A stretch of 52,127 nt of DNA from a virus. The DNA lies in the IMG/VR virus record IMGVR_UViG_3300036979_000430, positions 1 to 52,127 of that record; one strand, written 5' to 3'. Both the position numbers and the translations under genes were made by a program. The first letter of the stretch is position 1. Each line of letters starts with the position of its first letter. The notes under the pieces are model-generated. The model was not told the DNA's origin and searched no databases. It saw only the letters and a list, made by a program, of their open reading frames with translations. This document shows positions 1 through 6,517 of this stretch, piece by piece.

Positions 1-19
1 GCATGACCTGGCCCACCGC

Positions 20-460
20 ATGGCGAATCCCGAACAGTTCCACGAGCTGGTAAGGACACTCCCGGAGTACACCCCATCCGAAGTCCCTCGGCTTGCCCCT
101 GGCGTTACCGAGAACAGTCCGCATTGGATACGGTGGACACCGGCACAGCGCCTAGCTCACGTGGATCGCGTGGCTGATGCCGTGGCCAGGTTGCGTGCTA
201 GTGCCATTGATGACGCCAGCATGATCAACGGGGGTGATGATTCGGTTATCAGCCAACTCAAGATTGGTCGCTTTTTATTTGAAAAGTCGCTGCAGGGTGT
301 TTGGCCTATGAATTTTGACACAATGAAGTCATCCGCCACCTGGGTGCTGCGAAACCCCGCATTGGCAGACGATCTGATCGCTTTGGCCCGCAGCGGTGAA
401 CTCAAGCCGGCGGCGCCTGATCGGGTGGTGGCTGAGTTTGTTGAAAAAAGGGGGGTATGA
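20..460 (+). CDS. Hypothetical protein, possibly 5'-truncated by the window edge
   Basis: I do not recognise this 146-residue protein. ATG at 20 is the first in-frame start, but the frame is open from position 2 (reading HDLAHR before the Met), so the gene may begin outside the window. It has no signal peptide or membrane segment. Residues 41-60 form an amphipathic, Ala/Arg-rich helix and the C-terminus is acidic/basic mixed. Its TGA overlaps the ATG of the methyltransferase (ATGA at 457-460), so the two are probably translationally coupled. Confidence 0.6.
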   Translation: MANPEQFHELVRTLPEYTPSEVPRLAPGVTENSPHWIRWTPAQRLAHVDRVADAVARLRASAIDDASMINGGDDSVISQLKIGRFLFEKSLQGVWPMNFDTMKSSATWVLRNPALADDLIALARSGELKPAAPDRVVAEFVEKRGV

Positions 461-1329
461 ATGAGCTGGCACTTTTCGCAGGCTATGGAGGCGGAATTCT
501 CGGCGGCTATCTGCTCGGGTGGCGAACAGTCTGCGCCGTTGAAGTTGCCCCAGACGCCAGAGAACGACTCATGGCCCGCCAAGACGACGGCAGCCTGCGA
601 CCCTTCCCGATCTGGGACGACGTGGTCTCCTTTGACGGGAATCCTTGGGCTGGACGTGTGGATGTCATCAGTGGCGGTTTTCCATGCACCGACATTTCCG
701 CCGCTGGCAAAAAAGCAGGCATTGCCGGAAAGCAATCAGGACTCTGGAGTGAGTTTGCTCGGATCATTGGCGAGGTTCGACCCCGCTACGTCCTCGTGGA
801 AAACTCCCCAGCTCTCGTTGCTCGGGGGCTTGGAACCGTTCTCGGAGATCTGGCCACGCTGGGGTTTGATGCGCGATGGGGTGTGCTGGGAGCAGATGAA
901 ACCGCCCTCGCGACTCATTGCGGAGAGATCCCGCTCTGCCACGAGAGGGACCGAATCTGGATCGTGGGTTGCCGACAAGGCACCGACCCCGACGGTTTGC
1001 GGGAATTACAACCGCAAAGGGGCCAGTCCAACGAGTGGAGACGGATTGGCGACGTGGGTGCGGCAGCGCTTGCCGACGCCCATATGTCACGACGCCAAGG
1101 TTATGGGCCCGTCCGAGCTGGATCGAAACTCGGTGTGCCTTGCTGCAATGGTGAAGTGGCCCAAAAACAGCCAGCAACCTGGTGGTCCGCTGAACCCGGA
1201 ATGGGTCGAGTGGCTCATGGGGTGGCCAATCGGGTGGACCGACTTAGGGGCCTTGGAAACGGGCAGGTTCCAGCAGTGGCAGCACTCGCATGGGAGACCT
1301 TGGCGCAATCTTTGATTTGCGACCGGTGA
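457..1329 (+). CDS. DNA (cytosine-5) methyltransferase
   Basis: This enzyme would transfer a methyl group from S-adenosylmethionine to carbon 5 of cytosine in DNA, a common phage defence against host restriction. Of its 290 residues, motif I is FAGYGGG (residues 7-13). The catalytic Pro-Cys lies in SGGFPCTDIS (C77), and the usual ENV motif appears as ENS (115-117). Motif VIII is HERDRIWIV (162-170) and motif X is RLRGLGNGQVP near the C-terminus. The target-recognition segment between VIII and X is short (about 90 residues). The start is coupled to the upstream stop by ATGA. The whole gene overlaps a second long open frame in the +1 frame, annotated separately. Confidence 0.92.
   Translation: MNELALFAGYGGGILGGYLLGWRTVCAVEVAPDARERLMARQDDGSLRPFPIWDDVVSFDGNPWAGRVDVISGGFPCTDISAAGKKAGIAGKQSGLWSEFARIIGEVRPRYVLVENSPALVARGLGTVLGDLATLGFDARWGVLGADETALATHCGEIPLCHERDRIWIVGCRQGTDPDGLRELQPQRGQSNEWRRIGDVGAAALADAHMSRRQGYGPVRAGSKLGVPCCNGEVAQKQPATWWSAEPGMGRVAHGVANRVDRLRGLGNGQVPAVAALAWETLAQSLICDR
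461..1315 (+). CDS. Alternative-frame protein overlapping the methyltransferase (candidate dual coding)
   Basis: A second 284-codon frame lies inside the methyltransferase gene, in the +1 frame from ATG at 461. It reads as an ordered sequence rather than noise. It begins MSWHFSQAMEAEFSAA and continues with an SWKTPQ segment near residue 115. TWPRWG-type spacing then appears as IWPRWGLMRDG, followed by two PTP motifs (PTPTVCGNY, LPTPICHDA) and LNPEWVEWLMGWPIGWTDL near the end. From memory, proteins with this motif order are annotated in many phages next to or inside Dcm-type genes. Both frames keep family-like motifs over about 850 bp. Whether the second frame is translated, or is a conserved shadow of the first, cannot be settled here. 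Confidence 0.45.
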   Translation: MSWHFSQAMEAEFSAAICSGGEQSAPLKLPQTPENDSWPAKTTAACDPSRSGTTWSPLTGILGLDVWMSSVAVFHAPTFPPLAKKQALPESNQDSGVSLLGSLARFDPATSSWKTPQLSLLGGLEPFSEIWPRWGLMRDGVCWEQMKPPSRLIAERSRSATRGTESGSWVADKAPTPTVCGNYNRKGASPTSGDGLATWVRQRLPTPICHDAKVMGPSELDRNSVCLAAMVKWPKNSQQPGGPLNPEWVEWLMGWPIGWTDLGALETGRFQQWQHSHGRPWRNL

Positions 1330-1422
1330 CATTGCGCATCTGTAACACCGCTTTCCAAAAGCGGCGGCCATGGCTTACGATTGGGAGACGGCAGCAGCCG
1401 GCCACCACCGCACCAAACCACG

Positions 1423-1719
1423 ATGGCAGCAAGCATCTCTTTTGATGATTTTGAAGCACACGACCAACGCATTACGCAGCTTGAGCAGGGGCTCTCAGAG
1501 CGGCCCGTTACCTACGCGGTGCAAGACAGCATCCTGAACCGTTTAGCGGCACTGGAAGACCGCCTACTAGCCCCTGACGACCAGCCCACTTACGACCAGC
1601 TCAGCACCGTGGTCTTACGGGCCGAGTATGACGCCTGGCAGCGGGTCAACCCTGGCGCCGATGTGGTGGAGTGGACGATCCATTTCGCCCGCACACGGGG
1701 CATGGGGGTGGCAGCATGA
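1423..1719 (+). CDS. Small hypothetical protein with coiled-coil-like N-terminus
   Basis: A 98-residue protein of unknown function. A TTG at 1381 would add 14 low-complexity residues, so ATG at 1423 is preferred; no clear Shine-Dalgarno is present. Residues 8-45 (FDDFEAHDQRITQLEQ then LNRLAALEDRL) have heptad-like spacing. The rest is acidic with several Trp/Tyr. The stop overlaps the next ATG (ATGA at 1716-1719), placing it in the plus-strand operon. Confidence 0.6.
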   Translation: MAASISFDDFEAHDQRITQLEQGLSERPVTYAVQDSILNRLAALEDRLLAPDDQPTYDQLSTVVLRAEYDAWQRVNPGADVVEWTIHFARTRGMGVAA

Positions 1720-1982
1720 GCGGCCCCGCCTTCCCCGGCCCCCGTCGCTGGCGTGGCCACGACTATCGCATCAGGATTACCCCCGGCAACCCAAAGCCGG
1801 TCGCTCGCGTGGTTCATGGCTCTGTTTACGGGCGAGTGATTCGCGTGTTGTTCCTTTGCAATGCGGTCGCTGCGATCGCCACATGGACCATCGGTGCCCC
1901 CGTGGTGGCTCAGCGCATATTAATCGGGCTTTGGATGGCTTCCGCTGTGCTGGTGTTGATTGACGAGGTGCGGCAGCCATGA
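1716..1982 (+). CDS. Small membrane protein
   Basis: An 88-residue protein with a basic N-terminal 35 residues (PGPRRWRGHDYRIRI) followed by two adjacent hydrophobic helices, about residues 42-58 (VIRVLFLCNAVAAIATW) and 62-82 (VAQRILIGLWMASAVLVLI). It would sit in the inner membrane with a cytoplasmic basic domain. ATGA overlaps on both sides couple it to its neighbours. The function is unknown. Holin is possible on topology alone, but the genome's lysis genes appear to be elsewhere. Confidence 0.6.
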   Translation: MSGPAFPGPRRWRGHDYRIRITPGNPKPVARVVHGSVYGRVIRVLFLCNAVAAIATWTIGAPVVAQRILIGLWMASAVLVLIDEVRQP

Positions 1983-2425
1983 CCACACCCAACATTCGCA
2001 CTGCACTGGACACGTTCCAGCGGGCAGCCAATCACGGCCCCACCATTCTCGCCGCCCTGGAGCGGTTGATTGAACTGGAAGACACGGCCAGCACCAATGG
2101 CGCAGACCCTGATGCGACGGCATGGAATGACGCCGTTGCCACTGGCCGTGCCGCTCTGAAAGCGGATAAAGCCTACCGAGATCTTAACAAAACACTTAAA
2201 ATAGAAAGACCAGAACTAACAGACGTAGACCTCTGGGAATTATTGCCAAAGCAATTCAAAGATGATTTGCTGGAAATGTTGGGAATGGCAAGCCTTAAAC
2301 TGCCCCCACATTGTACCGCTGGGAGGTTGTTATTACTGCTTACTCCCAATTTACTAGCTGGAATCCGCGCCGTTATTGCTGCTGATCGTGAATTACTGAA
2401 CACCCCCACCAAGGAACAACTATGA
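1979..2425 (+). CDS. Hypothetical protein with N-terminal 'ALERL' module
   Basis: A 148-residue protein. The first ~60 residues (RTALDTFQRAANHGP, LAALERLIELEDTAS, WNDAVATGRAALKA) match the pattern of the N-termini of two other products in this window, at 2422 and 50433 (PTPRAALERLLARLD; PTVHDALARLVELDD), each ending in a helix with Ala-Leu-Lys/Ala. The remaining part is unrelated to those and AT-richer. No catalytic motif is visible. It is coupled to both neighbours by ATGA. Confidence 0.6.
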   Translation: MTTPNIRTALDTFQRAANHGPTILAALERLIELEDTASTNGADPDATAWNDAVATGRAALKADKAYRDLNKTLKIERPELTDVDLWELLPKQFKDDLLEMLGMASLKLPPHCTAGRLLLLLTPNLLAGIRAVIAADRELLNTPTKEQL

Positions 2426-4290
2426 CCATCCCAACGCCCCGCGCCGCCCTGGAGCGGTTGCTCGCCAGGCTTGATGAAACAACCGACAAAGATGGTCCCG
2501 TGCCGGCGTGGATGGATTCCTATTGCACTGCTGTCCAGTCCCTGAAGGCTGAGCCGGAACTGGAGGGGCCAAGCCTCAATGATGTTGACGAGCTGTGCGC
2601 CGAGTTTGGGTTTCATCTTGACGGCGACCAGGGCGACGGTTTTGAGATCCTGCGCGACATGATCACCGCCGCTATTGCCCGCTGGCGTGCTCCGGTTGTT
2701 GAGCCCTTCACCCCGCCAGCGTCGGAGCAGGGTGATGCCTGGTGGCACGAACTCATCAGCGAGATTGCCAGGGTTCAGCATGTCGCGCAAGGCGAAGGCC
2801 AAGGGCCACGGTTTGACCTGGCCAAGGCCGTTAAGTTGTCGCGCCGTCCCACCCCGCCAGCGCCGGAGCCGCCCGCTGAATCCCTCGCGGCTCGCCCGCT
2901 ACTGGAGCAGGTATCCCGGCTGGGTCGTATCGGCGCTCCCACCATGAGCGAAATCGTAGTGATCAGCAACCGCGCCGCCGCTTGGCTGCGGCAGAATCCA
3001 CCAAGCCAGCCGGTGGCGATTGAGCCGAGGGGTTGCCCGACGCCAGGGGCCTGTTCGTGCGTTGAACCCACCCCGCCAGCGCCGGAGGTGGGGGAGTTGA
3101 GCACCGATTTTCGCTCTCTGTGTGCTGCTATGTTGTCATGGTGGGGCCTGTTGGCTCTCCCTGAATGCGCAAGGCCACAGGATCAGGCATTGTTTGACGA
3201 GCTGGGGCGACTGGCCCGCGCCGCCCTGAAGGCCGAGCCGGTGGCTACCCCCGCGACGCAAGAGCTTGACGGGGATCGCGTTCAGAAACTGGCCGCGATC
3301 ATCAGGGAGGCGGACCCCGCACGACTGCCCAGAGCATGGTCCCATCAGTTTGCTCAAGCGCTCCTGGCGCACCCAGGTTTTAGCGGCTGCTGCGATGGCC
3401 CCGCCGCCCCGCCAGCGCCGGAGCCGCCCGCCGAAGCCCTTGCCGCCCGCCCGCTGTTGGAGCAGGTAGCTGCAATGGCTGATTGCATCGGCGCCAAGAC
3501 CGTGGGCCAGATCACGGCGATCAGCAACCGCGCTGCCGTCTGGCTGCGGGAGAATCCACCAGGCCGGCCGGCGGCGATCGAGCCGACCCCGCCAGCGCCG
3601 GAGCCGGGGGAGGTGGGGGAGTTGGTGAACTCCCTCACGCTGATCGGCGACGGAATGAATGCCCTGAACCATGAGGCAGATTCGTGGGTCGTCGCCCGCG
3701 CCGCCACCCTGCTCCAGCAGCAGGAGTCCGGGCTGGCCGCCCTGCGGGGGGTGCCAGTGGGTGAGGATCTGCCAAAGCCCAACACCAAGGTGCTTGCGTT
3801 TTACCTCAACAAATTGGGCAAAGGGCGAACCATTTGCGCTATCTGGGTGCCCGCAAAGACGCGAGTAAGCGACAGCGATATTGACGAAGACCTTGAATTT
3901 GAATATGACGATGAAACAGATCAGTTCTACTGGCCTGAGGGCTGGTACGAAACAATCGAGAACTGGGAGGAATTTGGCTATCTCAAGGTTTATGAAGGCG
4001 AGGTGGTTTACTGGCAACCACTTCCAAAGTGGCCCGCCAACGCCCTGCCAGCGCCCCAGGCCGGGGAGGCCCAGCCACCCCACCCCACATTCCTAGACGC
4101 CATTCGACTGGCCCAAGGCTGCCACGACTATTCAGGCGGCCATAGCGGGCAGCAAGGGGAGGCGTTCCAGGACGGCGTCGGCACGGTTGTGGCTGTGCTC
4201 AAAAAGGCAGCAGTCGGGTCGTGGGATTCCCAGACCATGGCGGTGTTTGGTGTGGGGTCAGCGCCTCAGGCTGGGGAGGGGGAGGCGTGA
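2422..4290 (+). CDS. Mosaic protein with duplicated 70-aa modules, Pro-rich linkers and DUF551-like segment
   Basis: This 622-residue protein is built from reusable phage modules joined by PPAPEPP linkers. Residues 1-35 are an ALERL module. Residues ~50-95 (DELCAEFGFHLD to ILRDMITAAIARW) recur in the product at 32834. Two copies of a ~70-residue module follow (LAARPLLEQV, ISNRAA-WLR-NPP). A DUF551-like stretch begins PKPNTKVLAFY and closes with VVYWQPLPKWP. The C-terminal module is FLDAIRLAQGCHDYSGG. The linkers share an almost identical DNA stretch, CCCCGCCAGCGCCGGAG, in five places. The function is unknown; the architecture suggests a scaffold of small interaction domains. It is ATGA-coupled to the gene before and GTGA-coupled to the kinase after. 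Confidence 0.7.
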   Translation: MTIPTPRAALERLLARLDETTDKDGPVPAWMDSYCTAVQSLKAEPELEGPSLNDVDELCAEFGFHLDGDQGDGFEILRDMITAAIARWRAPVVEPFTPPASEQGDAWWHELISEIARVQHVAQGEGQGPRFDLAKAVKLSRRPTPPAPEPPAESLAARPLLEQVSRLGRIGAPTMSEIVVISNRAAAWLRQNPPSQPVAIEPRGCPTPGACSCVEPTPPAPEVGELSTDFRSLCAAMLSWWGLLALPECARPQDQALFDELGRLARAALKAEPVATPATQELDGDRVQKLAAIIREADPARLPRAWSHQFAQALLAHPGFSGCCDGPAAPPAPEPPAEALAARPLLEQVAAMADCIGAKTVGQITAISNRAAVWLRENPPGRPAAIEPTPPAPEPGEVGELVNSLTLIGDGMNALNHEADSWVVARAATLLQQQESGLAALRGVPVGEDLPKPNTKVLAFYLNKLGKGRTICAIWVPAKTRVSDSDIDEDLEFEYDDETDQFYWPEGWYETIENWEEFGYLKVYEGEVVYWQPLPKWPANALPAPQAGEAQPPHPTFLDAIRLAQGCHDYSGGHSGQQGEAFQDGVGTVVAVLKKAAVGSWDSQTMAVFGVGSAPQAGEGEA

Positions 4291-5267
4291 AACAAAAAGT
4301 GATTACCCCTGCAATAGCTAATTGCGCAAGATGCGGCGCAAAAGCTGTAGCTCTTGACTGGAATTTTCGCGATAGGTGGCGGGTTCATTGTGACAATGCT
4401 CACACCTCAACTAAGGAATGTGGGACGGTCCATCGCGCAATATGCCGATGGAATAACGCTCAGGCACGCATCGCCATCGAACTGGAGCAGCGACCATTGG
4501 TGGCGGCGGGATCACCGGCGCCGCCAGTGGCACCCTGCCCCTCATCGGCACCGTCGGCTAAAGGCGTCTTCATCGCGCTAGAGGGAATCGACGGCTGCGG
4601 CAAAACCACCCAGCTACAGGCCCTGCACCGATGGCTGCCCACCAGCGGCCTAATGCCCCCAGGCGCTCGGCTGATAGTGACCCGTGAGCCAGGCGGCACA
4701 GCTCTGGGCCAGGCCCTGCGGAAGCTGCTGCTGCACCCTCCCGCCACTGTCCAGCCAGCGCCTACTGCCGAGCTGCTGCTTTACGCAGCCGACCGCGCCC
4801 AGCATGTTGCCGAGGTGATCCGCCCGGCGCTCGATCGCGGGGATTGGGTGCTGTGCGATCGCTTCACCGGGTCCACCGCCGCGTATCAGGGGTATGGCAG
4901 GGGGCTGGACCTAGAGGCGATCTACGCCCTGGAGTCCATCGCAACCAGCGACATTCCATTCAGTCTGCAGCCCGACCTGACCATCTGGCTGGATGTGTCC
5001 CTCGCCGAGTCCCGCCGCCGCCGTGGTGGCCAACTGGCCGACCGCATTGAGGGGGAGGGGGAAGAGTTCATGGCCCGCGTGGATGATGGGTTCCTGGAGC
5101 TGGCCATGCAACGGGATTGGGCCCGAGTCAATGCTGATCAGCCCGTGGCCGACATGACAAAGACCTGCCGCAACATTATCCGCACCGCACTGGAAACCTG
5201 CAGAACACAGCAGCAGTCCGGTGCTATCCCCCGTTGTCCCAGTTCAGGAAGTAGTACCGGGCCCTGA
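4287..5267 (+). CDS. tmk: Thymidylate kinase fused to N-terminal Lar-like zinc ribbon
   Basis: The kinase part would phosphorylate dTMP to dTDP with ATP, feeding dTTP synthesis for phage DNA. From the GTG at 4287 (GTGA overlap with the previous stop, preceded by GGGGAGG) the protein has 326 residues. Residues ~1-60 hold CARCG, then CD and ECG, and end in AICRWNNA; this is the pattern of restriction-alleviation (Lar-type) zinc ribbons. Residues 98-305 are the kinase. Its P-loop is EGIDGCGKTT, the substrate loop is TREPGGT, DRFTGSTAAYQG binds the nucleoside, and an Arg-rich lid (RRRRGGQLADR) follows. A ~20-residue Pro/Ala linker joins the two parts. The fusion is unusual; the standard enzyme is about 205 residues. 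Confidence 0.88.
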   Translation: MKQKVITPAIANCARCGAKAVALDWNFRDRWRVHCDNAHTSTKECGTVHRAICRWNNAQARIAIELEQRPLVAAGSPAPPVAPCPSSAPSAKGVFIALEGIDGCGKTTQLQALHRWLPTSGLMPPGARLIVTREPGGTALGQALRKLLLHPPATVQPAPTAELLLYAADRAQHVAEVIRPALDRGDWVLCDRFTGSTAAYQGYGRGLDLEAIYALESIATSDIPFSLQPDLTIWLDVSLAESRRRRGGQLADRIEGEGEEFMARVDDGFLELAMQRDWARVNADQPVADMTKTCRNIIRTALETCRTQQQSGAIPRCPSSGSSTGP

Positions 5268-5442
5268 CGGTTCACCTATCTACCGCATTTGGGCTGGTCC
5301 CCATTGCGTCGAGGCCCCATCCGGTGGAGCCGCATGGCAGAAGCTGCGGGCCCTATGCAGGGATATTGGCATCACTTTGGCGGTTACGGGCGTTGCGGAG
5401 CCCACTGCAGGGCCCTCGCCGGTGCCTGATCCAGGTGTCTAG
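5221..5442 (+). CDS. Small hypothetical protein
   Basis: A 73-residue product starting with GTG inside the 3' end of the kinase gene (47-bp overlap, different frame). Residues 12-55 (PGPDGSPIYRIWAGPHCVEA, WQKLRALCRDIGI) look like a compact domain, followed by a Pro-rich tail. It is the last gene of the plus-strand operon. Its stop overlaps by 4 bp the stop of the convergent peptidase gene, leaving no space for a terminator between the two operons. Confidence 0.5.
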   Translation: MLSPVVPVQEVVPGPDGSPIYRIWAGPHCVEAPSGGAAWQKLRALCRDIGITLAVTGVAEPTAGPSPVPDPGV

Positions 5443-6161
5443 CTGAACAGCCACGCCCACCCGCTGGCGGGGCCCTCAACCAGCCATCTGGGATTCAAGT
5501 TCCGGTAGCTGTAGCGCTGCCCTCGTCCAGAGTCTTCGCCAATACGGCTCCAGCCACCGGCCACCAAATTGATCTCCCCGAAGGGATCGTTCACGATCCA
5601 ACTGCCGCCCTTGGTGGCATCGAACCCGTAGCAGGGTATCCAATGACCCCCGCCAGTCGGGGCGGTAACAGGACCATCCTGCAAGACGCCCATGCACAGC
5701 GGTAGGCCTGCCCTGATCTCTGCCTGAGCTTGTGAAGCCGTGCAATTTTGCACAAATCTTGCTTTGACGCCTAACGCTTTTAGTGCTTGCTGATGCGCAG
5801 CTTGGCTGGTGGTGTCCCCATAGCAATTGACCACCTTCACGTAGTCAAGATCATCACTGATCCCGCCCACCCCAAGGTACGCCAGGCACATTGCCAGGCT
5901 TGACGATTGGCACTGCCGCCATCCTTCGGGGCCGTTGTCCAGTTGCGGAAACCACGGGAAACCAGTCAATGGATTGGTGGCCTTTGGTATCAACGGTTCC
6001 TTGGGGGCAGGGTCGGCCCTGAACAGCTCCGCAAATTCCGCCACTTCAGACCCCGTCAGTTGCTCCTGCAGCCAGTTCCATGCCGCTTGCTGATGCGGAA
6101 GGATCGGGCTGGTGGTGGCCAGGGCTGCCGCGTCCAGCCTGATTGTCGGAGTTGGTGCCAT
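5439..6161 (-). CDS. C39-type papain-like cysteine peptidase, candidate endolysin
   Basis: A 240-residue protein. Residues 70-195 fit the Peptidase_C39-like fold: nucleophile C84 in RQCQSSSLAMCLAYLG, H173 in GGHWIPCYGFD, and D192 in VNDPFG. In phages such domains act as cell-wall peptidases. Lying last in the leftward operon, after small membrane proteins, it is the best endolysin candidate. The N-terminal 60 residues (LPHQQAAWNWLQEQL, AEFAELFRAD) are helical and may be a binding domain. There is no signal peptide, so export would rely on a holin. No lysozyme, amidase or transglycosylase was seen elsewhere. A structural or processing protease is the alternative. Confidence 0.75.
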   Translation of the reverse strand: MAPTPTIRLDAAALATTSPILPHQQAAWNWLQEQLTGSEVAEFAELFRADPAPKEPLIPKATNPLTGFPWFPQLDNGPEGWRQCQSSSLAMCLAYLGVGGISDDLDYVKVVNCYGDTTSQAAHQQALKALGVKARFVQNCTASQAQAEIRAGLPLCMGVLQDGPVTAPTGGGHWIPCYGFDATKGGSWIVNDPFGEINLVAGGWSRIGEDSGRGQRYSYRNLNPRWLVEGPASGWAWLFS

Positions 6162-6517
6162 CGCGGTTTACCTGCTGCCCTAGATTTCCCGGCAAGCTCA
6201 GCAACGCCAGAGACACCGTGCCGACCGCCGCTTTCTCCTGGAGCATTCAGCGGGTATTTGCTGTGCCAGGTAAGCGCGGTCTCGGCATCTTGGGCCGCGC
6301 CTTTGACCTCCTGCCCGGTGGCACAATGCTTAACGCGCATTGCATCCATCGAGGGGTTGTTGGGGTGACGGTCAAGATAATCAGCACCACCAGGGCCGAG
6401 ATCGTCAACTCTGAGCCGGTGATCATGACCAGGGGTGACACGCTGCCTGATGACCTAGTGCCGTGGCAGGAAGAGCTGCTGAAGGCTTTCCAGGGCCAGC
6501 CGGCCTAAGGTCAGGAG
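6162..6517. other. 356-bp gap without a confident gene
   Basis: Three short frames compete. On the minus strand, 6247-6441 encodes 64 residues with one hydrophobic helix (LTISALVVLIILTV) and a basic tail. A second minus frame to 6056 reads HPNNPSMDAMRVKHCATGQEV and overlaps the peptidase start. On the plus strand, 6143-6508 ends DDLVPWQEELLKAFQG. None has a convincing ribosome site. A small membrane protein of the lysis cassette (spanin or antiholin type) is the most plausible content, given the operon direction. Confidence 0.35.

Noticed and set aside
3136-4083. 315-codon minus frame opposite the 622-aa mosaic protein
   Set aside because: Gly/Arg/Leu-rich antisense of Pro/Ala-rich repeats; the plus frame has recognisable modules and coupled starts.
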